DNA of 64,000 nucleotides from Sphingobium cupriresistens (lineage in GTDB: Bacteria; Pseudomonadota; Alphaproteobacteria; Sphingomonadales; Sphingomonadaceae), in NCBI RefSeq assembly GCF_004152865.1, contig NZ_SEOO01000001.1:124001-188000 (forward strand), read 5' to 3'. The notes under the pieces are model-generated. The model saw only the letters and a list, made by a program, of their open reading frames with translations, was not told the DNA's origin and made no database searches. The position numbers and the translations under genes were made by a program. Below, piece after piece: positions 34,486 to 43,030 of the stretch (the stretch's first letter is position 1; every line of letters begins with the position of its first letter).

Positions 34486-34835
34486 TGACCAATGTGACGC
34501 CGTTTCCCCATCAAGGAGCGGGGCCGAAGGACGGTCAGGTCGGGTTCGAGCGGCTGGAACTGCAACGGATCATGGATCTGTACGGCCGCATGGTGTCGGC
34601 GGGCCATTGGCGCGACTATGCGATGGATATGGGGCAGGAGGCGGCGATCTTCAGCGCCTTCCGCCGTTCCGCCGAACGCCCCGAATATCGGATCGAGAAG
34701 CGCCCGGCGCTGCGCCATCGGCAGGGCATGTGGGCGCTGGTAGGGGAAAGCGGCCAGATATTGAAGCGCGGCCAGGAGTTGCAAGGCGTGCTGGCACCGG
34801 TCGAACGCAAATTGCTGCGCATTGTCGAGGATTGA
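34485..34835 (+). CDS. DUF2794 family protein
   Basis: Protein of 116 residues of a family largely limited to Alphaproteobacteria. Recognisable stretches are FERLELQRIMDLYGRMVSAG, WRDYAMDMGQEAAIFSAFRR and ALVGESGQILKRGQEL. It is probably cytoplasmic with no signal. It overlaps cysE by one base, and a terminator follows, so the two form an operon. Function unknown. Confidence 0.88.
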   Translation: MTNVTPFPHQGAGPKDGQVGFERLELQRIMDLYGRMVSAGHWRDYAMDMGQEAAIFSAFRRSAERPEYRIEKRPALRHRQGMWALVGESGQILKRGQELQGVLAPVERKLLRIVED

Positions 34836-34845
34836 CCATCACGCT

Positions 34846-34880
34846 GGCTGTCCCCCGCCGCCAAGCAGGGGACAGCCTTT
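34846..34880 (+). terminator. Rho-independent terminator after cysE-DUF2794
   Basis: Exact 10-bp stem GGCTGTCCCC / GGGGACAGCC (34846-34855 and 34868-34877) with a 12-base loop and a short T run. It ends 11 bases downstream of the DUF2794 stop and just before the end of the convergent DUF2157-like gene, and may serve both. Confidence 0.75.
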
Positions 34881-34884
34881 GCCG

Positions 34885-35943
34885 TCACGCGACGGCGCGA
34901 TCCAGATAGGGCAGGCGTTCCGAAAGGCGCGGCGGCAGGCCGCCCACAATCAGCGCGCGGGCATGGTGCCATAGCGCCGACAGCAGCAGCAGCGCCGACC
35001 CGATCACCAGAGCGGTGAGCGCCCAGGACATCTCCACCGCACCGGCCTGGCGAAACAGGCCGTAGAGGGCGAAGAGGACGTAGGCGAGGCTGGAGACGAG
35101 CAGCGCCCGCCGGTCGATCGCCAGCGCGACCAGGCCGAAGGCGACGTAGAGGGCGATCACCAGCGCGGCGCGCGCGGCGCTGATCTCGTCGCCGTTCATC
35201 ACGCCCAGCAGGTGGAACAGCGAATGCGCGATCATCGGCGCAGCGGCCAGGTGCAGCCAGAAGGCGACATCGGACCGGCGCGTGGTGCGGGCGCGGTCGC
35301 TCATGTCCCACCACATGGCGAGCGCGAAGATGGCGAGGCCAGCGACCAGCAGAAGGGTGAAAGGCAGGGTCATGCTGCCGGGCATGGCGGCCATGACCAG
35401 GCTGACGCCCACGCCCGCGGCCGCCGCCGCGCCGACCGCTACGGTGATCGGCACCATGAAGCGCCGCCAATGCGCCCATGCCGCCAGCACGCCGGCGCCA
35501 GCCGCGACGCACAGGATCATCGAGGCGAGGCTGTCGCCCGCATCGGGAAACATCTGCGCGCCCAGGGCGCCGATAGCAAAGACGATGCCGCCAACGAAGC
35601 CGCCCAGCAAAAGGATGGAGGGCAGCGCCATATGCCGGCGCCGGGTGAAATATTCGGCCAGGCCCCAACTGACCGCCGCGACCAGCAGGCCGGCCATGAA
35701 GGCGGGATGATGGTCCGGCGCGCCGAATCGCAGGCCATTGCCGAGCCAGCCTACGGCCAGAAGCAACAGGACGCTGGCGATCGCGACGAAAATGTCGTTG
35801 AAGCCCGTCAGCAACCGGAAATGTTCTTCATCGACCATCGGCGAAGCGCGCCGCGCCGCCACATGATCGCGCAACGCTTGCGCCGCCTGCGCGGGCATCG
35901 CACCCGCCGCTACGGCATCCTGTAGATCGCTCTCGCTATACAT
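34885..35943 (-). CDS. DUF2157-like polytopic membrane protein
   Basis: Protein of 352 residues. A short N-terminal helical region (SESDLQDAVAAGAMPAQAAQALRDHVAARRA) typical of DUF2157 precedes about ten hydrophobic helices such as NDIFVAIASVLLLLAVGWLGNGLRF. No catalytic motifs are visible, and the function is unknown. The promoter region contains the palindromic operator candidate at 35987-36008. Confidence 0.7.
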   Translation of the reverse strand: MYSESDLQDAVAAGAMPAQAAQALRDHVAARRASPMVDEEHFRLLTGFNDIFVAIASVLLLLAVGWLGNGLRFGAPDHHPAFMAGLLVAAVSWGLAEYFTRRRHMALPSILLLGGFVGGIVFAIGALGAQMFPDAGDSLASMILCVAAGAGVLAAWAHWRRFMVPITVAVGAAAAAGVGVSLVMAAMPGSMTLPFTLLLVAGLAIFALAMWWDMSDRARTTRRSDVAFWLHLAAAPMIAHSLFHLLGVMNGDEISAARAALVIALYVAFGLVALAIDRRALLVSSLAYVLFALYGLFRQAGAVEMSWALTALVIGSALLLLSALWHHARALIVGGLPPRLSERLPYLDRAVA

Positions 35944-35986
35944 CGTCCTGCTCCCGACTTCGTCTGGAAACGCCGTTATAACATTG

Positions 35987-36008
35987 CTGTATTAATACAT
36001 CAATACAG
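35987..36008. promoter_or_regulatory. TGTATTAATACA palindrome (operator candidate)
   Basis: A 12-base perfect palindrome TGTATTAATACA (35988-35999) is followed at once by TCAATACAG, so that CTGTATT (35987-35993) and AATACAG (36002-36008) form an outer dyad. It is a striking AT-rich island between the divergent DUF2157-like and nitronate monooxygenase genes. TetR- or PadR-type repressors often bind such sites. No regulator gene is adjacent. Confidence 0.5.
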
Positions 36009-36078
36009 TTGTTTTTGGCCTTTTTCCGCGGGTCGAGCGGTGTTAGCGCGGTGGCATAATAGAGGAGACGCCTGTTCC

Positions 36079-37011
36079 ATGACCCTGCCGACATTGCTGG
36101 AAGGCCGCCTTGCGCTGCCGCTGATCGGGTCGCCGATGTTCATCATCTCGCAACCCGCCCTGGTCATGGCGCAATGCCGCGCAGGGATCGTCGGCGCCTT
36201 TCCCTCGCTCAATGCGCGGCCGTCGGGCATGTTCGAGGCGTGGTTGCAGCAGTTGCAGGCGGAACTGACCGACGCCGATGCGCCCTTCGCCGTCAACCTG
36301 ATCGTCCATCGCAGCAATGCGCGGCTGGAGGAGGATCTGGCGCTGTGCGTCCAATATCGCGTGCCGCTGGTCATCACCTCGCTCGGTGCGCGCGAGGATG
36401 TGAATGCGGCGATTCACAGCTATGGCGGCATCGTCTTGCATGATGTCATCGACGACATGTTCGCGCGCAAGGCGATCGAGAAGGGCGCCGATGGCCTGAT
36501 CGCGGTGGCGGCGGGGGCGGGCGGCCATGCCGGCACGCTGTCGCCCTTCGCGCTGATCCAGGAAATCCGCCAATGGTTCGACGGGCCGTTGGCGCTGTCG
36601 GGATCGATCGCCACCGGCCGCGCCATCGCCGCCGCGCGGATGATGGGCGCGGACCTCGCCTATATGGGATCGCCCTTCATCGCCACGGCGGAGGCCAATG
36701 CCGACCCCGCCTACAAGCAGATGATCGTCGACAGCCATGCAGCCGACATCGTCTATTCCGACGTGTTCACCGGCGTCCATGGCAATTATCTGCGCCCCAG
36801 CATCGTTGCTTCAGGGCTGGACCCCGACAGCCTGCCCAAGGCGAAGGACATGGATTTCGCGGCGATGACCGGTGGCGAGAAGAAGGCGTGGCGGGACGTC
36901 TGGGGTTGTGGCCAGGGCATCGGCGCAGTCGACAAGGTGCAGCCGACCGCCGATTTCGTCGCGGGGTTAAAGGCGGACTACCGTGCGGCTGTCGCCGGCT
37001 TCACCCTCTAG
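36079..37011 (+). CDS. Nitronate monooxygenase/NAD(P)H-dependent flavin oxidoreductase
   Basis: FMN-dependent TIM-barrel enzyme of 310 residues (NMO/2-nitropropane dioxygenase family). LPLIGSPMFIISQPALVMAQCRAGIVGAFPS, the His-containing AGAGGHAGTLSPFALI and SGSIATGRAIAAARMMGADLAYMGS are diagnostic. It oxidises alkyl nitronates such as toxic propionate-3-nitronate, or acts as a flavin reductase in relatives. ATG 36079 follows GAGGAG (36062-36067). The 3' end overlaps the convergent hydrolase gene by 45 bases. Confidence 0.88.
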   Translation: MTLPTLLEGRLALPLIGSPMFIISQPALVMAQCRAGIVGAFPSLNARPSGMFEAWLQQLQAELTDADAPFAVNLIVHRSNARLEEDLALCVQYRVPLVITSLGAREDVNAAIHSYGGIVLHDVIDDMFARKAIEKGADGLIAVAAGAGGHAGTLSPFALIQEIRQWFDGPLALSGSIATGRAIAAARMMGADLAYMGSPFIATAEANADPAYKQMIVDSHAADIVYSDVFTGVHGNYLRPSIVASGLDPDSLPKAKDMDFAAMTGGEKKAWRDVWGCGQGIGAVDKVQPTADFVAGLKADYRAAVAGFTL

Positions 37012-37884
37012 GAAGCCGCGAACCTCGCCGATGAAGCGGTCAAACTGGTCATGGTGCAGCCAGTGGCCGGCATCGGCGAACTCGACCAGCCGGGCGTCGC
37101 TGAAATGGAGGATGCGACCGTCCTTTTCCGGGTTGGATGCCCAGCTATCCTGGCCCAGGCACAGCAGGGTGGGACAACTGATCCGCTTCCAGAAGTCGGG
37201 CAGTTCCTCATCGGTGCCCGCTTGCGGCGCCATGCCCTTGAGATACGGATCGAATTTCCAGCCGTAGCTGCCGTCTTCATTGCGATTGACGCCGTGGCTG
37301 GTCAAGTGCAGCGCCTGTTCGACCGTCAGATGTTCGTTGCGTTCGCGCATCCGGCCGATCGCCGCCTCGATCGTGGGATAGCGGCGCGGCGTGCGACGGG
37401 CGCCAGCGCGGCGGGTGTCGATCCATTCGCGCCAGGCGTCGGGCGCCGACTCCTCGGCCTTTTCCTTCAGACGTTGCGGCGACAGGCCAAGTCCTTCGAT
37501 CGCGACGAGCTTGCGTATTTTATATGGGAAAAGACCCGCATAGCGCAGGCTGATCGCGCCGCCGAGCGAATGGCCCACGATCGTCACGGGCGACCGGTCG
37601 AGCAGGTCGACCAGCTGCGCCAGGTCGTACACGAAATTGGCCATCATATAAGAGCCGTCGGGCGACCAGTCGCTGTCGCCATGGCCGCGCAGATCCGGGG
37701 CGATGACATGATAGTCCCGCGCCAGCGCCCGCGCCGTCCAGTCCCAGCTACGCGCATGGTCGAAACCGCCATGCACCAGGATCAGCGTCGGCGCTGACGG
37801 ATTGCCCCAGTCGAGATAGTGTAGCCGAGTCCGCAAAGACGTGAAGAAATGCGAAGTCGGGGTCGGCGCGGTCAAGATGTCCAT
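36967..37884 (-). CDS. Alpha/beta hydrolase
   Basis: Hydrolase of 305 residues. Oxyanion strand LILVHGGFDHARSWD, nucleophile elbow VGHSLGGAISLRYAG, a probable acid in LGQDSW, and His in ADAGHWLHHDQ. It resembles epoxide hydrolase/haloalkane-type esterases. Start ATG 37884 is supported by AGGA close upstream; ATGs at 37920 and 37944 are less likely. Substrate unknown. The tail overlaps the nitronate monooxygenase gene. Confidence 0.83.
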   Translation of the reverse strand: MDILTAPTPTSHFFTSLRTRLHYLDWGNPSAPTLILVHGGFDHARSWDWTARALARDYHVIAPDLRGHGDSDWSPDGSYMMANFVYDLAQLVDLLDRSPVTIVGHSLGGAISLRYAGLFPYKIRKLVAIEGLGLSPQRLKEKAEESAPDAWREWIDTRRAGARRTPRRYPTIEAAIGRMRERNEHLTVEQALHLTSHGVNRNEDGSYGWKFDPYLKGMAPQAGTDEELPDFWKRISCPTLLCLGQDSWASNPEKDGRILHFSDARLVEFADAGHWLHHDQFDRFIGEVRGFLEGEAGDSRTVVRL

Positions 37885-38005
37885 GCGATCCTGCGGGCTG
37901 GGAACAGATATGGACCCCATCAGGGAACTGCACCGGTGTTGCAAGCAAAGAGCGACGAAAAATGCCGCCTTTCCAATATTTCAGCCGAGCTTTTCGAAAA
38001 GTGGA

Positions 38006-39976
38006 TCAGCCGCCGGGAAGGGAAGGATCGGGTCCGTGCTCCACGATCGCCGCCGTCAGCGCAGCGCGCATGGCGGTCGCGACCGTGCGCGCCAGCTCCG
38101 CCTGCCTGAAGGGCTTGTCGAGGCGCAGGCGCTGCGTGGCGTGCGGCGGCAGCTCTGCAAAGCCAGTGATAATGACGACCGGCAGGCCGGGCTGCATCTG
38201 CTCGATCGCGTCGGCCAGTTGCGCGCCGGTCATGCCCGGCATGGCATGATCGGTGACGACCAGGTCCACGCTGCCGCGCTCCAACAACCGCAGCGCATCG
38301 GCGCCGGAAGACGCCTGAAACACGGTATGACCCAGATCCTCCAACATGCCGGCGGTGTTCGTCAGCACCAGATCGTCGTCATCCACCGCCAATATGACCA
38401 GAGGCGTATCGGGGTCGTGCATATCCTCCACCACCATGGCGATGTGCCGGGCATTCGCGTCGACCTGCGCCATCGGCAGCCATAACGACACGCTGGTGCC
38501 GACGCCGGGTTCGCTGGCGATCGTCAGCGATCCGCCGCATTGCTGGGCGAAGCCATGCACCATCGACAGGCCAAGGCCGGTGCCTTTGCCCACGCCCTTG
38601 GTAGTGAAGAAGGGTTCGCGCGCGCGCTCCAACGTCGTGGCGTCCATGCCCTCGCCCTCGTCGATCACGGACAGGCGGATATAGTCGCCAGCGCCCAAAT
38701 CCGGCCTTTCGTCCTGCGCGACGATCATCTGCGCCGCTTCGACGATGATCCGTCCGCCGTCCGGCATGGCGTCGCGCGCATTGACCGCCAGGTTGAGCAG
38801 CGCCAGCTCCAGTTGCGAAGGGTCGGCATGGGCCGCGCCCAGCGCCGGCGGAAAGCGCATCTCTATGGCCACCGCCGCGCCCAGCGTGGTACGGAATAAT
38901 TCGGTCATGCCCTGCACCAATGTGATGCAGTCGATGCTCTGCAGCTTCAGTTCCTGCTTGCGCGCAAAGGCCAGCATCCGCTGCGTCAGGGTCGCTCCGC
39001 GCTCGGCCGCGGTCATGGCATTGTCAAGATAGCGGGCGATGTCGCCGCCGGTGGCCAGCCGTTGCCGGGCAAGGTCCAGGCTGCCCACGATCACCGCCAG
39101 CAAATTGTTGAAATCATGCGCCACGCCACCGGTCAGCTTGCCGATCGCATCCATTTTTTGCGTCTGGATGATGGCGTCGCGCGCTTCGTCGAGCGTGCGC
39201 TGCGCCTCGCGCCGTTCGGTCAGTTCGCGGGTGATCTTGGCAAAGCCCAGCAATGTGCCGTCCGGGGTGCGGATCGGGTCGATCACGACATTGGCCCAGA
39301 AGCGCGATCCGTCCTTGCGGATGCGCCAGCCTTCCGCTTCGAACCGGCCCACGCTCTGCGCGGTATGGAGCGCGCGGGAGGGGAGGCCCGCCAGCCGATC
39401 CTCCTCGCTGTAGAAGCGGGAGAAATTCTGGCCCAATATCTCCTCGGCCCTGTAGCCCTTGAACCGTTCCGCGCCCATGTTCCAACTCGTCACCGTGCCA
39501 ACGGGGTCCAGCATGTAGATGGCGTAATCGGTCACGCTCTGGACCAGCAGCCGGAAGCGTTCCTCGCTCGCGCGCAAGGCGTCCTGCGCGGCGCGACGCT
39601 CAGTCAGGTCGCGCGTCACCTTGGCGAAGCCCAGCAGGCGTCCGTCGGGCGCGCGGATCGGGTCGATCACCACGCTGGCCCAGAAACGTCCCCCATCCTT
39701 GCGGACGCGCCATCCCTCCGACTCGAACCGGCCTTCATGCTCGGCGGCGTAGAGCGCCATGGCGGGCACGCCGCTCGCCAAATCCTCCGGCGTGTAGAAG
39801 CGCGAAAAATGCTGGCCGATAATCTCATCCGCCTCATAGCCCTTGAAGCGGCGCGCGCCCGCGTTCCAACTGGCCACGATGCCCGTGGGATCGAGCATGT
39901 AGATGGCGTAGTCGGTAACGCTTTGAACCATAAGTTCGAAGCGATTGCCTGTTTCGTCAGTGGAGGCGGTAATCAT
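38006..39976 (-). CDS. Hybrid sensor histidine kinase with tandem PAS domains
   Basis: Soluble sensor kinase of 656 residues. Two near-identical PAS-PAC modules (residues 16-128 and 144-256) share an exact 128-residue period. Then comes a HisKA-like dimerisation box with His287 (GGVAHDFNNLLAVI), the ATPase domain (ARDAMPDGG N-box; KGTGLGLSMVHGFAQQ) and a C-terminal receiver with Asp576 (VVTDHAMPGM). No transmembrane helix is visible, so the signal is likely cytoplasmic. PAS motifs FSRFYTPED and GWRVRKDGGRFWA are typical of light/redox-type PAS kinases, but no chromophore Cys is evident. No partner regulator lies beside it. Confidence 0.9.
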   Translation of the reverse strand: MITASTDETGNRFELMVQSVTDYAIYMLDPTGIVASWNAGARRFKGYEADEIIGQHFSRFYTPEDLASGVPAMALYAAEHEGRFESEGWRVRKDGGRFWASVVIDPIRAPDGRLLGFAKVTRDLTERRAAQDALRASEERFRLLVQSVTDYAIYMLDPVGTVTSWNMGAERFKGYRAEEILGQNFSRFYSEEDRLAGLPSRALHTAQSVGRFEAEGWRIRKDGSRFWANVVIDPIRTPDGTLLGFAKITRELTERREAQRTLDEARDAIIQTQKMDAIGKLTGGVAHDFNNLLAVIVGSLDLARQRLATGGDIARYLDNAMTAAERGATLTQRMLAFARKQELKLQSIDCITLVQGMTELFRTTLGAAVAIEMRFPPALGAAHADPSQLELALLNLAVNARDAMPDGGRIIVEAAQMIVAQDERPDLGAGDYIRLSVIDEGEGMDATTLERAREPFFTTKGVGKGTGLGLSMVHGFAQQCGGSLTIASEPGVGTSVSLWLPMAQVDANARHIAMVVEDMHDPDTPLVILAVDDDDLVLTNTAGMLEDLGHTVFQASSGADALRLLERGSVDLVVTDHAMPGMTGAQLADAIEQMQPGLPVVIITGFAELPPHATQRLRLDKPFRQAELARTVATAMRAALTAAIVEHGPDPSLPGG

Positions 39977-40131
39977 GATGTCCCCGAATTAAGCGCCGGC
40001 GGACGGTGCTCTCTTTGCCATTGGCAAAACGGCGCTGCGACGCAATCGTTCCATGGCCTTGCACGGCCCGCCCCCTTGACTTGAAACGCCGCGCTGCGCA
40101 CCACGCCGGCTCTATTGCGCAGGGAGCGGGC

Positions 40132-41043
40132 ATGGCGACGAAGGCGACGATCACGGTCATTGGCGAAGCGATGCTGGAACTGAGCCGCGGCGATGGCGAC
40201 AGCTGGAACCTGCGCTATGGCGGCGACGTCATCAACACGGCGATCCATCTGGCGCGGGCGGGCGACACAGTGCGCCTCGCCAGCGCGCTCGGCGCTGATC
40301 CGATGAGCGCGCAGCTGTGCGCCCAGTGGGAAGCGGAGGGCGTGGACACGTCGCTGGTGATCGCGGCGAAGGGCAGGCTGCCCGGTCTCTACGCCATCGA
40401 GACGGATGCGGCGGGCGAGCGCAGTTTCCATTATTGGCGCAGCGAGGCGGCGGCGCGGCGGATGTTCGACCTGCCGCAAAGCGCGGCCATGGTGGCGCAG
40501 GCGGCGCGATCGGACCTGCTCTATTTTTCGCTCATCACCCTGGCGATCCTGCCCGATGCCGGGCGGGAGGCGCTGCTGGACCTGTGCGCGCAGGTGCGAG
40601 CGCAAGGCGGCCGCATCGCCTTCGACGGCAATTATCGCGCCCGGCTGTGGGATGATGCTGCGACCGCGCGCCATTGGCGCGACCGGGCGATCGCGATCAG
40701 CGACGTGGGTCTGCCGACCCTGGCGGACGAAGTCGAGATGGGCGAGGCGGACGACGCCCGCGATGCGGCTGCGCGCTGGGGCGTGGGTGAGGGCAAGGAC
40801 GTGGTCGTCAAGCTGGGCGGCGACGGCTGCCTGGTCGCGGGCGAGGTCGTGCCGATCCCGCGCCAACTGGACGTCATCGATTCGAGCGGAGCGGGGGACG
40901 CTTTCAATGGCGGCTATCTCCACGCCTGGCTTGCCGGCGCCAGCCCGCATGAGGCGGCGCTGGCCGGGCATCGCCTTGCCGGCTGGAATATCGGCCACCG
41001 CGGCGCGATCCCGGCGCGTGATGCAGAGGCGCCTTACGGCTGA
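40132..41043 (+). CDS. PfkB-family sugar kinase, 2-keto-3-deoxygluconate kinase-like
   Basis: Ribokinase-fold kinase of 303 residues. GGDVINTAIHLARAG near residue 27 binds the sugar and SSGAGDAFNGGYLHAWL near the C-terminus carries the catalytic Asp and anion hole. FHYWRSEAAARRMF and FDGNYRARLW are typical of KdgK, which phosphorylates KDG in the Entner-Doudoroff or uronate pathway; sphingomonads depend on that pathway. ATG 40132 follows AGGGAG (40121-40126). The gene stands alone beside tRNA-Gly. Confidence 0.8.
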   Translation: MATKATITVIGEAMLELSRGDGDSWNLRYGGDVINTAIHLARAGDTVRLASALGADPMSAQLCAQWEAEGVDTSLVIAAKGRLPGLYAIETDAAGERSFHYWRSEAAARRMFDLPQSAAMVAQAARSDLLYFSLITLAILPDAGREALLDLCAQVRAQGGRIAFDGNYRARLWDDAATARHWRDRAIAISDVGLPTLADEVEMGEADDARDAAARWGVGEGKDVVVKLGGDGCLVAGEVVPIPRQLDVIDSSGAGDAFNGGYLHAWLAGASPHEAALAGHRLAGWNIGHRGAIPARDAEAPYG

Positions 41044-41092
41044 TCCCCGTTGACAGCAGGCCATAGCTTGCGCCATGGGCGGGAACCGGCGC

Positions 41093-41166
41093 GCGGGTGT
41101 AGCTCAATGGTAGAGCTTTTGCTTCCCAAGCAAGTGACGAGGGTTCGATTCCCTTCACCCGCTCCA
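41093..41166 (+). tRNA. tRNA-Gly, anticodon CCC
   Basis: GCGGGTG pairs with CACCCGC (41156-41162), with T as the discriminator and CCA encoded at 41164-41166. D arm GCTC-AATGGTA-GAGC, anticodon arm TTTGC-TTCCCAA-GCAAG with anticodon CCC, T arm with GGTTCGATTCC. It decodes GGG. There is no integrase or duplicated 3' end beyond it to indicate an inserted island. Confidence 0.96.
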
Positions 41167-41181
41167 TTTTCAGATATGCCG

Positions 41182-41718
41182 TCAGCCGACCTGACGCTTC
41201 GCCAGTTTGCGGGCCAGGGTGCGGCGATGCATACCCAGTCGCCGCGCGGCTTCGGAAATGTTGAACTCGCTGTCCTTAAGCACTTCATGGATATGCTCCC
41301 ATTCCAGCGTCTTGATCGAGGTCGGCCGAGGGGCGAGCGGCGCTGCGGGATCGCCGCCGGAGCGGGCGAAGGCGGCCTCGATATCGTCGGTGTTAGAGGG
41401 CTTGGCCAGATAGTTGGTCGCGCCCAGCTTGATCGCCTCTACGGCCGTCGCGATGCTGGCGAAGCCCGTCAGCACCACGATCAGCATGGCCGGATCATGG
41501 GCGTGGAGCGCCTGGACACAGGCCAGGCCCGATTGCGGGCCAAGCTTGAGATCGACGACCGCGAAGCCGGGGCGGTTGTCGGCCAGCACGGCCATCACCG
41601 ATTCCAGGCTGTCGGCCGACAGCACGCTATAACCGCGCCGTTCGAACGAGCGTTTGAGCGTGCGGGCGAAACCTTCGTCATCCTCGACGATCAGCAATTG
41701 CCGTTCATCCGTCATCAT
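41182..41718 (-). CDS. regA: Redox response regulator RegA/PrrA/ActR
   Basis: Response regulator of 178 residues. Receiver domain with phospho-acceptor Asp56 (AVVDLKLGPQSGL) and a C-terminal Fis-type HTH (NISEAARRLGMHRRTLARKLAKR) that is nearly invariant in RegA proteins. It controls respiratory and redox genes in Alphaproteobacteria. Two ATGs, at 41718 and 41715, follow GGAGGAGG. The start lies within the last bases of regB, so they are coupled. The last gene of the cyo-surf1-regBA unit. Confidence 0.93.
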   Translation of the reverse strand: MMTDERQLLIVEDDEGFARTLKRSFERRGYSVLSADSLESVMAVLADNRPGFAVVDLKLGPQSGLACVQALHAHDPAMLIVVLTGFASIATAVEAIKLGATNYLAKPSNTDDIEAAFARSGGDPAAPLAPRPTSIKTLEWEHIHEVLKDSEFNISEAARRLGMHRRTLARKLAKRQVG

Positions 41719-43030
41719 TCGCCTCCTCCAGCGCCAGCGTTGCAAGCGGCAGGCGCAGCAGGATCATCGCGCCGCCCTCAGCGCCGTTGCTGGCATCGAC
41801 CCGCCCGCCCAGCTTGCGCACGACATTGACGACGAGAAAGAGGCCAAGGCCGCCGCCCTGCTTGCCCTTGCTCGACCGGTAGGGTTTGCCGACATCGGCC
41901 AGCATCGCCGCGTCGAAGCCGCGGCCATTGTCGCGCACCGCGATGTGCAGCCACTGGCTGTCGCGGCTGACCATCATGTTGATATAGGTCGCGCCCGCCT
42001 CGCGCGCATTGTCCAGCAGGTTGGTCACCGCCTGGCGGATCACCGGATCGGCGATGATGCGCGGATATTCATGCGGGCCGAAATCGCAGCGCAGCGGCAT
42101 ACCCGGATTGGCGATCCGCCAGTCGCGCGCGATGTTGTCGATGAAATCGCGGACATTGGTGACTTGGGGCGCTTCGCCGCGCGCTTCGCCGGCGGACATC
42201 AGGATGCCGGTCAATATGGTCTTGCAGCGTTTGACCGCCGCTTCCATCTCGCCCACTTCCTCGACCAGCGCGGGGTGCGCCTTGATTTCGAGCATGTGCC
42301 GCCAGTCGCCCAGCACCACGGCAAGCTGGGCAAGGGGGGTGCCCAGCTCATGCGCCGCGCCCGACGCCAGCAGGCCCATGCGCACGATATGCTCTTCCTC
42401 GACCGCCTGCTGCCGCAGTTCCGCCAGATAGGCCTCCCGCTGTTGCAGGTTTCGGGTCACGCGAGTCATGAACAGCACCAGCAGCACCGCGATCATCGTG
42501 ATGCAGATCCAGGTGCCGACGATATGCAGGTCGAACAAATGCCCTTCCAGCGTTTCGCTGAGGTCGAGCGGACGATAGACGAAGGCCAGCATCGCCGTGC
42601 ATAGCGTCGATACCGCCACGATGCCCCATACGCTCCACCGGTGCAGCAGCACCGCGCCCAGCGCCACCTGCACCAGGTAGAGGGACACGAACGGATTGGT
42701 CGCGCCGCCGCTCAGGTAAAGCTGGGTGGTCAGCGCGAACACGTCGAACAGCAGCGCCAGGAACAATTCGGCATGGGTGATGTCGGTGCGCCGGCGCAGC
42801 ACCATCAGGCTGCCGATGTTCATCGCCGTCGCGATGCAGGGCACGACCAGCATGGATGGCAGCGGCAGGCGGATGTCCATGGCGAAATGGACGAACAGGA
42901 TCGTCGCGACCTGCCCGGCGATGGCGATCCAGCGCAGCTGCACCAGCAACGCCATGTTGCGACGGCCGGCTGCGTCTGCAGGCCACCGGCCGGGCAGCCA
43001 GCGCATACGTCTTGCAGGCGGTGCGGTCAT
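41705..43030 (-). CDS. regB: Redox-sensing histidine kinase RegB/PrrB/ActS
   Basis: Membrane sensor kinase of 441 residues. Six N-terminal helices include the ubiquinone-binding-like GGATNPFVSLYLV motif (about residues 108-120). The H-box is GAAHELGTPLAQLAVV with His227, and Cys269 (KRCKTIL) stands 42 residues later, matching the redox-active Cys of Rhodobacter RegB. The ATPase domain has DNGRGFD and GGGLGLFLVVN. It overlaps surf1 (ATGA) and regA, and would read the quinone pool that the oxidase encoded upstream oxidises. Confidence 0.93.
   Translation of the reverse strand: MTAPPARRMRWLPGRWPADAAGRRNMALLVQLRWIAIAGQVATILFVHFAMDIRLPLPSMLVVPCIATAMNIGSLMVLRRRTDITHAELFLALLFDVFALTTQLYLSGGATNPFVSLYLVQVALGAVLLHRWSVWGIVAVSTLCTAMLAFVYRPLDLSETLEGHLFDLHIVGTWICITMIAVLLVLFMTRVTRNLQQREAYLAELRQQAVEEEHIVRMGLLASGAAHELGTPLAQLAVVLGDWRHMLEIKAHPALVEEVGEMEAAVKRCKTILTGILMSAGEARGEAPQVTNVRDFIDNIARDWRIANPGMPLRCDFGPHEYPRIIADPVIRQAVTNLLDNAREAGATYINMMVSRDSQWLHIAVRDNGRGFDAAMLADVGKPYRSSKGKQGGGLGLFLVVNVVRKLGGRVDASNGAEGGAMILLRLPLATLALEEANDDG

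Noticed and set aside
41093..41166. tRNA-Gly as an integration site of a genomic island
   Set aside because: No integrase, no repeated tRNA 3' end and the flanks are conserved chromosomal genes.
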